DNA of 64,000 nt from an uncultured Flavobacterium sp. (GTDB taxonomy: Bacteria > Bacteroidota > Bacteroidia > Flavobacteriales > Flavobacteriaceae): positions 124,001 through 188,000 of the forward strand of contig NZ_CAMLDD010000009.1 of NCBI RefSeq assembly GCF_946478785.1. The letters are read 5' to 3'. Below, piece by piece: positions 54,441 through 63,260 of the stretch (its first letter is position 1; the number at the start of each line of letters is the position of its first letter). The notes under the pieces were generated by a model. It was not told the origin of the DNA and did no database searches. It saw nothing but the letters and a program-made list of their open reading frames with translations. The translations under genes and the position numbers were made by a program.

Positions 54441-57410
54441 ATGCAGAATAAAGGACTTATTAAATTTTTCGCAATTCTATTTGCATTGGTAAGTATTTAC
54501 CAACTTTCTTTCACTTTTGTGGCTAACAACGTCAAAAGTGAGGCTAAAGCTTTTGCAGGAAACAATCCTGATAAAGAATTAAAATATTTAGATTCTATTG
54601 GTAAAGAAAAAGTATTGAATCTTGGTTTTACTGACTTTACTTATAATGAAGTAAAAAACAAACAATTAAATAAAGGTCTTGACTTAGAAGGGGGAATCAA
54701 CGTAATTCTTCAAATTTCTATTAAGGATGTTTTAAAAGGATTGGCCAACAATTCTAAAAACCCTGTATTTAATAAATCATTAGCTGATGCAAGTGCAAAT
54801 TTAGAAGGAAATAAAACTTACCTAAATAAGTTTTTTGAAGCTTTTGAAGCAAATTCAAACGGAACTGTAAAATTAGCTTCACCAGATATTTTTGCAAACA
54901 GAAGTTTACAGGGAGAAGGAGGTATCGATTTTCAAATGTCTGATGCGGAAGCTCAAAAAGTAATTAAGAGAAAAGTTGATGAATCTGTTGAAAGTGCTTT
55001 TAAAGTACTTAGAGAGCGTATCGATAAATTTGGAGTTACGCAGCCTAATGTTCAAAAGTTAGGTGAAACAGGAAGGATCTTAGTAGAACTTCCGGGAGCA
55101 AAAGATGTTGATAGAATTAAAAAATTATTAGGAGGGAAAGCCCAATTAGAGTTTTGGGAAACTTATAAAATTGAAGAAATTGGAAACTTTTTGGTAGCTT
55201 CTAACGAGGCTTTAAAAAAGACTGAAATCAAAAAAACAGAAACTAAAGCTGTGGTTAAGGATTCATTGAATGCTTTATTGACTGATGCTAAGGATTCACT
55301 TGACACTAAAAAAGGAAATAATCCATTATTTGATAAAATGATTGGTCAGGGTGGTGGACCGGTTTTAGGTTATTTTGCACCAAAAGATACTGCAGTTGTT
55401 AACGAGTATTTTAAAAGACCTGAAATCAGAGTTTTATTAGGCGCAGACCAGCACAATGCAAAATTTGTATGGAGTAAACCAACTACTACAAAAGATGCCA
55501 AAGGAAAAGATATTGAGGCTGTTGAACTATATGCTTTAAAAGGAAACAGAGATAATGCCCCTGCTATGAGCGGAGGTGTTGTTACTGATGCAAAAGATAC
55601 TTTTGACCAATTAGGAAAACCAGCTGTTTCTATGCAAATGAACAGCCAGGGAGCTAAAATCTGGGAAGAATTGACAGGAAGAGCTTTTTCTCAAAAAAGT
55701 TATATTGCCATTGTTTTGGATAACGTAGTTTATTCTGCACCAGGAGTAACAAGTGGTCCAATTGCAGGAGGAAGATCTGAAATTACAGGTTCTTTTGATG
55801 TGGCTGAAACTAAAGATTTAGCAAACGTATTAAATGCAGGTAAATTACCCGCATCTGCAGATATTATTCAATCAACTGTTGTAGGGCCATCTTTAGGTCA
55901 GGCTGCAATTGATGCAGGAACAATTTCATCTATCTTAGGATTTTTATTAGTTTGTGGATGGATGGTATTCTATTATGGTAAAGCAGGTTGGTATGCTAAT
56001 CTTGCATTATTGTTGAATTTGCTTTTCCTTTTCGGAATTATGGCAAGTTTTGGTTTTGTATTAACATTGCCGGGTATTGCAGGTATTGTTCTTACATTGG
56101 GTACTGCAGTAGATGCGAATATTATTATATTTGAAAGGGCAAAAGAAGAATTACGTGATGGTAAATCATTGTCTGAAGCTGTTGCTTCGTCTTACGGTTG
56201 GCACGGTGCAATGCGTTCTATTATTGACGCAAACGTTACTCACGTTTTAACCGGAGCAATCCTTTTTATATTTGGAACAGGACCAATTAAAGGTTTTGCC
56301 TTAACATTACTTATTGGTATTGTAACTTCATTGTTTACATCAATTTTTATTGCCAGAATTTTTATTGACAGAAATATTGCAGGAAAAGGAGATTTGACAT
56401 TCTCTACAAGCATTACTAAAAATTGGTTTACTAACTTCAACTTTGACTTTATTAAAATCAAAAAATTCACTTATATCTTCTCATCAATTGTAGTTGTGGT
56501 AAGTTTAATTTCTATATTCTTCGTTAACGGATTAGATGAAGGGGTTGATTTTGTGGGAGGAAGAACTTTCCAGGTTAAATTTGAAAAGCCTGTAGATCCT
56601 ACAGTTGTTTCTGATGAATTATCAACGGCATTTGGAACTCCGGTTGAAGCTAAAATTTTAGGAGATGATGATCAGTTGAAAATCACGACAAAATACAAAA
56701 TAAAGGAAGATGGAGTAGCTGTTGACGAGGAAGTGAATCAAAAATTGTATAATGCATTGTCAAAATATTTCACTAATATTTCATATGAAAAATTTACAAA
56801 TACTTTTGACGGTAAAAAAGTTGGGGTTTTACAAGCTTCTAAAGTTGGAGCTTCTATTTCTGAGGACATTAAAACAAATTCATATTGGGCTGTACTTGGT
56901 GCTTTGGCAGTTATTTTCTTATACTTAATGATATCTTTCCGTAAATGGCAGTATTCATTAGGAGCTATTTTAGCTGTAGCGCATGATGTAATTTTTGTAT
57001 TAGGAATTTACTCATTATGTTATAAATTTATGCCTTTCCACATGGAAATGGATCAGCATTTTATCGCTGCAATTCTTACCGTTATTGGCTACTCTATGAA
57101 TGATACTGTAATTGTTTTTGACAGGGTTAGAGAGTTTATCATTGGAAACCGTAAAGGAAGTTTTGAAGATATTGTAAATGCGTCTGTTAATACAACATTG
57201 TCAAGAACCTTAAATACTTCTTTAACAATGATTATTGTATTGTTAACGATGTTCATTTTTGGTGGGGAATCAATTAGAGGATTTATCTTTGCTATGTTGA
57301 TTGGTATTGTTGTTGGAACATATTCTTCATTGTTTATTGCTACACCAGTATTGGTTGACACTATTTCAAGTGATGATAAACATAAAATAGAGGATACGCA
57401 TAATGCATAA
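54441..57410 (+). CDS. secDF: Protein translocase subunit SecDF (fused)
   Basis: 989 residues, a fusion of SecD (about 1-650) and SecF (about 670-989), the usual Bacteroidota arrangement. SecD parts: GLDLEGGINVILQI, RIDKFGVTQPNVQKLGETGR, ILVELPGAKDVDRIKKLLG and LPGIAGIVLTLGTAVDANII. SecF parts: DEGVDFVGGRTFQVKF, ILTVIGYSMNDTVIVFDRVRE and TLSRTLNTSLTMIIVLLTM. About 12 transmembrane helices and large periplasmic P1 domains. Uses the proton gradient to pull secreted proteins out of SecYEG. An insert near 250-360 is typical of the phylum. Confidence 0.96.
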   Translation: MQNKGLIKFFAILFALVSIYQLSFTFVANNVKSEAKAFAGNNPDKELKYLDSIGKEKVLNLGFTDFTYNEVKNKQLNKGLDLEGGINVILQISIKDVLKGLANNSKNPVFNKSLADASANLEGNKTYLNKFFEAFEANSNGTVKLASPDIFANRSLQGEGGIDFQMSDAEAQKVIKRKVDESVESAFKVLRERIDKFGVTQPNVQKLGETGRILVELPGAKDVDRIKKLLGGKAQLEFWETYKIEEIGNFLVASNEALKKTEIKKTETKAVVKDSLNALLTDAKDSLDTKKGNNPLFDKMIGQGGGPVLGYFAPKDTAVVNEYFKRPEIRVLLGADQHNAKFVWSKPTTTKDAKGKDIEAVELYALKGNRDNAPAMSGGVVTDAKDTFDQLGKPAVSMQMNSQGAKIWEELTGRAFSQKSYIAIVLDNVVYSAPGVTSGPIAGGRSEITGSFDVAETKDLANVLNAGKLPASADIIQSTVVGPSLGQAAIDAGTISSILGFLLVCGWMVFYYGKAGWYANLALLLNLLFLFGIMASFGFVLTLPGIAGIVLTLGTAVDANIIIFERAKEELRDGKSLSEAVASSYGWHGAMRSIIDANVTHVLTGAILFIFGTGPIKGFALTLLIGIVTSLFTSIFIARIFIDRNIAGKGDLTFSTSITKNWFTNFNFDFIKIKKFTYIFSSIVVVVSLISIFFVNGLDEGVDFVGGRTFQVKFEKPVDPTVVSDELSTAFGTPVEAKILGDDDQLKITTKYKIKEDGVAVDEEVNQKLYNALSKYFTNISYEKFTNTFDGKKVGVLQASKVGASISEDIKTNSYWAVLGALAVIFLYLMISFRKWQYSLGAILAVAHDVIFVLGIYSLCYKFMPFHMEMDQHFIAAILTVIGYSMNDTVIVFDRVREFIIGNRKGSFEDIVNASVNTTLSRTLNTSLTMIIVLLTMFIFGGESIRGFIFAMLIGIVVGTYSSLFIATPVLVDTISSDDKHKIEDTHNA

Positions 57411-57429
57411 TTTTAAAAATTAATTATAG

Positions 57430-57462
57430 AAAAAGATCCAATGAAAGTTGGATCTTTTTTTT
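57430..57462 (+). terminator. secDF intrinsic terminator
   Basis: AAAAAGATCCAA pairs with TTGGATCTTTTT around a six-base loop, followed by T. Confidence 0.88.
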
Positions 57463-57635
57463 GTCTTCATTTATGGAAGAAATTATTATTTAAAAATTAA
57501 GAACAATAATCCTTTTTTTTTGCACGGATAGTTATCCTTTTTTATGTACATCTGAGGTTGCTGTTTATTTTTAAAAAAAACTCTTTTATAAGTTTTTGAT
57601 ATTAAATCATCACTTTTGGAAAAGAGGTTTCTAAT

Positions 57636-57712
57636 TTAGCCTCGATGGCAGTGGTATCCTTTTTCTGGTTTTTTATCCAGAAAAAGATATAACGGACAGC
57701 GAGACTGAAGTT
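57636..57712 (-). repeat. Dispersed hairpin element, copy D
   Basis: On the minus strand it reads CTCGCTGTCCGTTATATC, then a CTTTTTCTGG/CCAGAAAAAG hairpin (arms at 57659-57668 and 57677-57686), then GGATACCACTGCCATCGAGGC. The internal flanks match copy C; the closing stem is CTCG/CGAG. Together with the secDF and lgt terminators it accounts for most of the structure in the 439-bp gap 57411-57849. The rest is AT-rich with nothing recognised. Confidence 0.7.
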
Positions 57713-57792
57713 CTTGTGAAAATAAATTTCTGCTCCTGAAAATAAAGAGATTTATATGTTTAGATTATGGAGATATGACTTGGTTTTATAGC

Positions 57793-57836
57793 AAAAAAAA
57801 TGTCCAACACTATAAAAAGTATTGGACATTTTTTTA
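57793..57836. terminator. lgt intrinsic terminator
   Basis: AAAAAAATGTCCAA pairs with TTGGACATTTTTTT around a 14-base loop. On the minus strand it follows lgt; its symmetry also allows use in the other direction. Confidence 0.88.
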
Positions 57837-57849
57837 TTAAATTTATTTT

Positions 57850-58782
57850 TTAAGATGCTGCTAAAGGATTTCTCTGTGCTCTAATAATAAAGAAAAGCCC
57901 AATTATTATAAACGGAATACTTAACCACTGACCTGTAGAGAAGTATCCTAATTCGTTTTCGAATCCTCCCTGGCTTTCTTTTACGAATTCTACTATAAAG
58001 CGTACCACAAATAAAAGAACTAAAAACAATCCAAATAAATAACCTGATTTAAGTCTTGCATTTGTTTTCCAATACAGGAAAAATAAGATTGCGAATACGA
58101 AAATGTAGCAAAATGCCTCATATAGTTGTGTTGGATGTTTTGCAGGTACCTGAGCTAACAGATCAGCAAATTTAGGATCAGTTGCTATGGCTGTATATGC
58201 TTCTTTTGGATTACCAATTTTAGTTGCATTAACAGCTTCATTTTTGCTGAACTGGTCATGTAAAAAACGAATTCCAAATGCAGATGTTGTTTCGTTTCCG
58301 ATGATTTCAGAATTCATAAAGTTTCCTAAACGAACAAATATAGCACCACTCGCAACCGGAATAACTACACGGTCAAGAATCCACAACAACGAACGTTTTA
58401 AGATCTTTTTACTGTAGTAATACATAGCAATAATAATTGCAATGGCAGCACCATGGCTTGCTAAGCCCTGAAAGCCAGTAAACTCTAATTTTGGTTCGAA
58501 TCTAAAAGGAAGGAAGATTTCAAGTAAATGGTTTCTAAAATACTCCCAGTCGTAAAATAATACATGACCTAAACGTGCTCCAATTAAAGTTGCTAAAACG
58601 GTCCAGACGAATAAAGAATCTAGCTTGTCAATTGATTCGTTTTCGCGCTCGAAAATCTTTTTCATTAGGAACCACCCTAATAAAAAGGCAATTACGAACA
58701 TTAAACTGTAGTAGCGAATCATAAAAAATCCTAAATCGATTCCTTCTGAAGGATTCCAAACGATGTTTAAAGCGTGTGTCAT
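57850..58782 (-). CDS. lgt: Prolipoprotein diacylglyceryl transferase
   Basis: 310 residues with about seven transmembrane helices. GARLGHVLFYDWEYF, GFQGLASHGAAIAIIIAM (the conserved His-Gly segment) and ASGAIFVRLGNFMNSEIIGN with HPTQLYEAFCYIFV carry the signature residues for moving diacylglycerol from phosphatidylglycerol to the lipobox Cys. It would serve the lipoproteins in this window. End of the leftward folE-to-lgt run. Confidence 0.95.
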   Translation of the reverse strand: MTHALNIVWNPSEGIDLGFFMIRYYSLMFVIAFLLGWFLMKKIFERENESIDKLDSLFVWTVLATLIGARLGHVLFYDWEYFRNHLLEIFLPFRFEPKLEFTGFQGLASHGAAIAIIIAMYYYSKKILKRSLLWILDRVVIPVASGAIFVRLGNFMNSEIIGNETTSAFGIRFLHDQFSKNEAVNATKIGNPKEAYTAIATDPKFADLLAQVPAKHPTQLYEAFCYIFVFAILFFLYWKTNARLKSGYLFGLFLVLLFVVRFIVEFVKESQGGFENELGYFSTGQWLSIPFIIIGLFFIIRAQRNPLAAS

Positions 58783-58849
58783 GTAGTATTATGTTTTTAG
58801 ATGTGTTGTAAAAATAAATATTTAAAACAGAGTAAATCTTTATTAAAAG

Positions 58850-59089
58850 TTAATGTTTTTGTGAACATTTCTTTTCAGGAACAGGATCATAACCGGTTTT
58901 TCCCCAGGGATGACAGCTCAAAATTCGTTTTAATCCCAGGTATCCGCCATAAAATAATCCATGTTTTTGTAAGGCTTCGATCATATAGCTGGAACATGTT
59001 GGTTCGAAACGGCATGACGATGGTGTAAATGGTGAAATGGCGTTTTGATAAAAGCGTACTAATAAAACAAATGGCGTGATGACTTTCAT
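58850..59089 (-). CDS. yidD: Membrane protein insertion efficiency factor YidD
   Basis: 79 residues. An amphipathic N-terminus ([20 protein letters not shown]) precedes the three-Cys motif [20 protein letters not shown] and [17 protein letters not shown]. The family length and signature are complete. Helps YidC/Sec insertion of membrane proteins. 22 bp downstream of cysS. Confidence 0.95.
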   Translation of the reverse strand: MKVITPFVLLVRFYQNAISPFTPSSCRFEPTCSSYMIEALQKHGLFYGGYLGLKRILSCHPWGKTGYDPVPEKKCSQKH

Positions 59090-59111
59090 GATTTATTAGA
59101 ATATGGATTGA

Positions 59112-60590
59112 TTATATCGAAAAGCTAGTGCCTTCTTTTCCGTCTTTCAATTGAATGCCTAAGGCAATCAGTTGATCTCGAATCTGATCAGAAAGGGCGA
59201 AATTTTTATCTGCTCTGGCCTGATTTCTCATTCCGATAAGCATATTTACAACGCCTTCTAATTTATCAGTATTGCTGTCTGTGGCTTTCTCATCGTTTAA
59301 GCCTAAAACGTCAAAAACAAAAGCATTAACAGCGGTTGTAAATATTTTTAGATCTTCGGCTGAAATAGTTTTTTTTCCTTCTTTCAATAAATTGATGTAA
59401 CGAACGGCTTCAAATAAATGCGCAATTACAATAGGTGTATTAAAATCGTCGTTCATAGCGTCGTAGCACAACTGTTTCCATGCTGCAATATCTATAGAGC
59501 TTGATGTACTTGTTGAAATAGCTGGCAGCGAATCAACAGCTTCCATCAATCTTTTATATCCTTTTTCGGCAGCAACAATCGCATCATCAGAAAAATCCAA
59601 AACGCTTCTGTAATGTGCCTGTAACATAAAAAATCGTGTTACAGATGCAGAGAAAGGTTTACTTAAGATATTGTTGTCTCCGCTTAAAATCTCGCCTGGC
59701 AAAATATTATTTCCGGTAGATTTTGCCATTTTCTTGCCATTTAAAGTCAGCATATTGGCATGCATCCAGTAATTTACAGGAGACTGACCTGTACAAGCTT
59801 CATTTTGTGCAATTTCACATTCGTGATGTGGGAATTTTAAATCCATTCCACCTCCGTGAATGTCAAAATGATTTCCAAGATATTTGGTACTCATAGCAGT
59901 ACACTCCAAATGCCAACCCGGAAAACCATCACTCCATGGCGAAGGCCATCTCATAATATGTTCCGGTTCTGCTTTTTTCCAAAGTGCAAAATCCTGTGGG
60001 TTTCTTTTGTCTGACTGACCATCAAGATCACGTGTGTTGGCTAACATATCTTCGATATTTCGGCCACTAAGAACTCCGTAATTATTAGTCTCATTATATT
60101 TTACGACATCAAAATAAACAGATCCGTTTGCTTCATAACCGATTCCAGTATCAATGATTTTTTTGATGATTTCAATCTGTTCAATGATGTGTCCGGTAGC
60201 AGTTGGTTCAATACTTGGCGGTAAAAAGTTGAAAGCTTTTAGTATTTCATGAAAATCGACAGTATAACGCTGTACAACCTCCATAGGTTCTAACTGCTCT
60301 AAACGTGCTTTTTTGGCGATTTTATCTTCACCTTCATCAACATCGTCTACAATATGACCAACGTCAGTGATATTACGTACATAACGAACCTTATAATCAA
60401 GATGCAAAAAATACCTGAAAATAACGTCAAAAGACATAAAAGTTCTCACATTTCCTAAGTGAACATTGCTGTAAACAGTAGGTCCGCAAACATACATTCC
60501 AACATTTCCTTCATGAATTGGATTGAAATTTTCTTTTTCACCTGACAGCGAATTGTATATTTTTAGAGACTGTGTTGTATATAATGGCAT
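59112..60590 (-). CDS. cysS: Cysteine-tRNA ligase
   Basis: 492 residues. HIGH-type motif in [20 protein letters not shown] (here HLGN); zinc ligands include the Cys in GMYVCGPTV and [10 protein letters not shown] and the His in [13 protein letters not shown]. The KMSKS motif is [11 protein letters not shown]. The C-terminal DALR-like helical domain is present. Charges tRNA-Cys with cysteine. No ORF-disrupting changes. Confidence 0.96.
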   Translation of the reverse strand: MPLYTTQSLKIYNSLSGEKENFNPIHEGNVGMYVCGPTVYSNVHLGNVRTFMSFDVIFRYFLHLDYKVRYVRNITDVGHIVDDVDEGEDKIAKKARLEQLEPMEVVQRYTVDFHEILKAFNFLPPSIEPTATGHIIEQIEIIKKIIDTGIGYEANGSVYFDVVKYNETNNYGVLSGRNIEDMLANTRDLDGQSDKRNPQDFALWKKAEPEHIMRWPSPWSDGFPGWHLECTAMSTKYLGNHFDIHGGGMDLKFPHHECEIAQNEACTGQSPVNYWMHANMLTLNGKKMAKSTGNNILPGEILSGDNNILSKPFSASVTRFFMLQAHYRSVLDFSDDAIVAAEKGYKRLMEAVDSLPAISTSTSSSIDIAAWKQLCYDAMNDDFNTPIVIAHLFEAVRYINLLKEGKKTISAEDLKIFTTAVNAFVFDVLGLNDEKATDSNTDKLEGVVNMLIGMRNQARADKNFALSDQIRDQLIALGIQLKDGKEGTSFSI

Positions 60591-60596
60591 ATTGTT

Positions 60597-60640
60597 TTTT
60601 TCTGTTTGTTGTTTTTGGTTTGTTGTTTTTAGTTCTGAGT
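60597..60640. repeat. Low-complexity repeat flanking the four-helix-bundle gene (downstream side)
   Basis: TTTGTTGTTTTTGGTTTGTT with TGTTTTTAGTT forms short direct repeats. Its complement resembles the upstream block at 61041-61076, so the gene is bracketed by inverted low-complexity repeats. Confidence 0.5.
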
Positions 60641-60650
60641 GAGCAAGATA

Positions 60651-61040
60651 TTATTTGAATTTGAGCCCTTTAATTTCACAATTGTTTAAGTAATTCATCA
60701 TCGCTCCGATTTTGTTTTTTTTTAATTCAACTATTTCATTTAATTTTATATGCTGTTCTTCAGAAATTAGCTTTTTATCAAAAGCTCTATAAGATTGTGA
60801 TTTTACTTCTCCTGCTGAACCTTTTGCAATACTCAAAAATTGAATGAATTCTCTATTACCATTTCGTTCAAAACCTTCAGCAATATTATCCATAATAGGG
60901 CCTGAGCTTCTGTCAATTTGATCTTTTGAGGAGTAGTTTGTCTTTAAACTTGTATTTTGTATGAGAAATTCAATTTGTTGGCAAATTGTTCTTGCCATTC
61001 TCCAAATTTCTAAGTCTTCAAATTTTTCTATTTTCGCCAT
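60651..61040 (-). CDS. Four-helix-bundle protein (S23/23S-IVS type)
   Basis: 129 residues, four amphipathic helices. FEDLEIWRMARTICQQIEFL, SSKDQIDRSSGPIMDNIAEG and GNREFIQFLSIAKGSAGEVK are the hallmark of S23-type proteins, first met in 23S rRNA intervening sequences and also as the Avd-like accessory fold. Here it is chromosomal, between folE and cysS. Function unknown; RNA binding is possible. Flanking repeats suggest it was inserted as a unit. Confidence 0.88.
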   Translation of the reverse strand: MAKIEKFEDLEIWRMARTICQQIEFLIQNTSLKTNYSSKDQIDRSSGPIMDNIAEGFERNGNREFIQFLSIAKGSAGEVKSQSYRAFDKKLISEEQHIKLNEIVELKKNKIGAMMNYLNNCEIKGLKFK

Positions 61041-61076
61041 AACAACAAAAAACTATTAACAACAAACAATAAACTT
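61041..61076. repeat. Low-complexity repeat flanking the four-helix-bundle gene (upstream side)
   Basis: AACAACAAAAAACTATTAAC with AACAAACAATAAAC consists of AACAACAAA-type words, roughly the complement of the block at 60597-60640. Confidence 0.5.
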
Positions 61077-61748
61077 TTAAAACTGAGTATCCAATTTAAT
61101 ATAATCCAAGAACTCTCTTTTAGTTTGAGGATTTTTAAATTTTCCGCCAAATTCAGAGGTTACCGTACTGCTTTCGATATCTTTAATTCCTCTTGAATTT
61201 ACACAAAGATGCTTGGCGTCAATAACGCAGGCTACATCTTCAGTTCTTAAAGCTTTTTGTAATTCCTGGACAATTTGCATCGTCAAACGTTCCTGAACCT
61301 GAGGCCTTTTGGCATAGTATTCCACAATGCGGTTCATTTTAGATAAACCAATAACTCTCCCGCTGGAAATATAAGCTACGTGAGCTCTGCCAATAATTGG
61401 CAATAGATGGTGTTCGCAGGTAGAATATACGGTAATATTTTTTTCTACTAACATTTCACCGTATTTGTAATTATTGTCAAACGTTGAAGCTTTTGGTTGT
61501 TTTGAAGGGTTTAAACCGCCAAAAATCTCCTTCACAAACATTTTTGCTACTCTGTTTGGAGTACCTTTTATGCTGTCATCAGTCAAATCCATTCCTAAAG
61601 TTTGCAGGATGTTTTCGACATCTTTTTTTATTTTTTCTATTTTTTCATCATCAGATAGGTCAAAAGCATCCTGTCTTACAGGGTTTTTCGCATTGCTGCT
61701 AAAATGATTGTCTCCTATTTCGTCTAAAAAATCTTCGTTGTTTATCAT
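61077..61748 (-). CDS. folE: GTP cyclohydrolase I
   Basis: 223 residues. Zinc and catalytic motifs: STCEHHLLPIIGRAHVAYIS, VIGLSKMNRIVEYYAKRPQV and EDVACVIDAKHLCVNSRGI, with the Cys-His-Cys zinc set intact. Converts GTP to dihydroneopterin triphosphate for folate and pterin synthesis. First gene of the leftward run; 36 bp of word repeats separate it from the four-helix-bundle gene. Confidence 0.95.
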   Translation of the reverse strand: MINNEDFLDEIGDNHFSSNAKNPVRQDAFDLSDDEKIEKIKKDVENILQTLGMDLTDDSIKGTPNRVAKMFVKEIFGGLNPSKQPKASTFDNNYKYGEMLVEKNITVYSTCEHHLLPIIGRAHVAYISSGRVIGLSKMNRIVEYYAKRPQVQERLTMQIVQELQKALRTEDVACVIDAKHLCVNSRGIKDIESSTVTSEFGGKFKNPQTKREFLDYIKLDTQF

Positions 61749-61882
61749 TAAAAACTACTATTAGTATGGGTATATTCTTTTAAGGCGGTAAAGATAATTA
61801 ATAAAAAGGAAACCTTTTCTATCGTTTTTATTAGTTTTAAGATTAATTTAAATTAAAAATAAACAACAGTGGCATTAAAAAA

Positions 61883-61920
61883 TCAAAAGACAATAATTGA
61901 AGTAATTATTGTCTTTTTGA
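61883..61920. terminator. Aminotransferase intrinsic terminator
   Basis: TCAAAAGACAATAATT pairs with AATTATTGTCTTTTTGA around a short loop; T-rich on both strands. It lies after the leftward aminotransferase gene. Confidence 0.85.
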
Positions 61921-61941
61921 TGGTTGTATTTTTAGAAATGG

Positions 61942-63138
61942 CTATTTTTTATTATAAACCAAAAGCGCTTCTTTTAAAATGTTTACAGCAGTAATTAAAT
62001 CTTTTTTGTTTAGAACATACGCGATCCTTACCTGATTCAATCCCATGCCTGGAGTTGAATAGAATCCTGCTGCAGGAGCAACCATTACGGTTTCGCCATT
62101 AAGATCATAGCTTTCCAGAAGCCACTGTGCAAAATCTTCAGAATTTTCTATTGGCAATTGTGCAATGCAGTAAAAGGCTCCTTTTGGTTTAGTTACGATT
62201 ACACCTTCAATTTTGTTCAGTTCAGTAATCAGAGTGTCACGACGGCTTTTATATTCCCCAATTACTTCGTCAAAATAACTCTGAGGAGTGTCAATAGCAG
62301 CCTCACAAGCTATTTGCTCAATAGTTGGCGGACTTAAACGAGCCTGTGCAAATTTCATTACGGTTGACAAAACTTGTTTGTTTTTCGTGACCAGACATCC
62401 AATTCTTGCGCCACACATACTGTAACGTTTTGAAACTGAATCGACCATAATTACATTCTGCTGAACATCATCTAAATTCATTACAGAAAAATGTTCCTCA
62501 TCTCCATCATATAAAAATTCACGATATACTTCATCAGCAATTAAATATAAATCGTGTTTTTTGATTAAATGTGCTAATTGTTTGATTTCAAATTCAGAAT
62601 ATAAATAACCGGTTGGATTTCCGGGATTACAAATTAAAATGGCTTTGGTTCTTGGCGTAATCAATTTTTCTACATCTTCAATACCTGGCAAGGCAAATCC
62701 GCTCTCGATTGTAGAGATTACAGGAACAACTGTTGCACTTGTCGATGATGCAAATGCATGATAATTAGCATAAAAAGGCTCAGGGATAATGATTTCATCT
62801 CCCGGATCTGTAATTGTGGCTAATGCAAACAATAAAGCTTCAGAACCACCAGTAGTTACAATGATGTCTTCTGAATTAACATTTACATTTTGACGTTGGT
62901 AAAATTTTGCTAATTTCTTTCTATAACTTTCATATCCGGCTGACGGACTGTATTCTATAATATCTAAATCAATATTTTTTACCGCCTCCATGGCCACTTC
63001 GGGTGTCTTGATATCCGGTTGACCAATGTTTAAATGATACACTTTTTTTCCTTTTTGTTTTGCAAGATCTGCATAAGGAGCTAATTTGCGTATCGGTGAT
63101 TCGGGCATGTTTCTGCCTTTGTTTGAAATTGTTGGCAT
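61942..63138 (-). CDS. Aspartate aminotransferase-type PLP enzyme (class I/II)
   Basis: 398 residues from ATG 63138. An upstream extension to 63261 would run through the promoter and abut the divergent gene, so it is rejected. Fold-type I motifs: VYHLNIGQPDIKTPE, VTTGGSEALLFALAT, ICNPGNPTGYLYSE, LIADEVYREFLYDG and SVSKRYSMCGARIGC with the PLP-bound Lys in SVSKRYS. Probably aspartate:2-oxoglutarate transaminase in the cytoplasm; kynurenine-type specificity cannot be excluded. Confidence 0.92.
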   Translation of the reverse strand: MPTISNKGRNMPESPIRKLAPYADLAKQKGKKVYHLNIGQPDIKTPEVAMEAVKNIDLDIIEYSPSAGYESYRKKLAKFYQRQNVNVNSEDIIVTTGGSEALLFALATITDPGDEIIIPEPFYANYHAFASSTSATVVPVISTIESGFALPGIEDVEKLITPRTKAILICNPGNPTGYLYSEFEIKQLAHLIKKHDLYLIADEVYREFLYDGDEEHFSVMNLDDVQQNVIMVDSVSKRYSMCGARIGCLVTKNKQVLSTVMKFAQARLSPPTIEQIACEAAIDTPQSYFDEVIGEYKSRRDTLITELNKIEGVIVTKPKGAFYCIAQLPIENSEDFAQWLLESYDLNGETVMVAPAAGFYSTPGMGLNQVRIAYVLNKKDLITAVNILKEALLVYNKK

Positions 63139-63260
63139 GTGTTTAATTATTGAAGTGCAAATTTGCATTTTTTTTTCGAATTTAACGTAAACAATAGAAG
63201 GAGTTATGAAAATGTAACAATAATCAATTTTTTTACTAATTTTATAATAAAATATTATCA

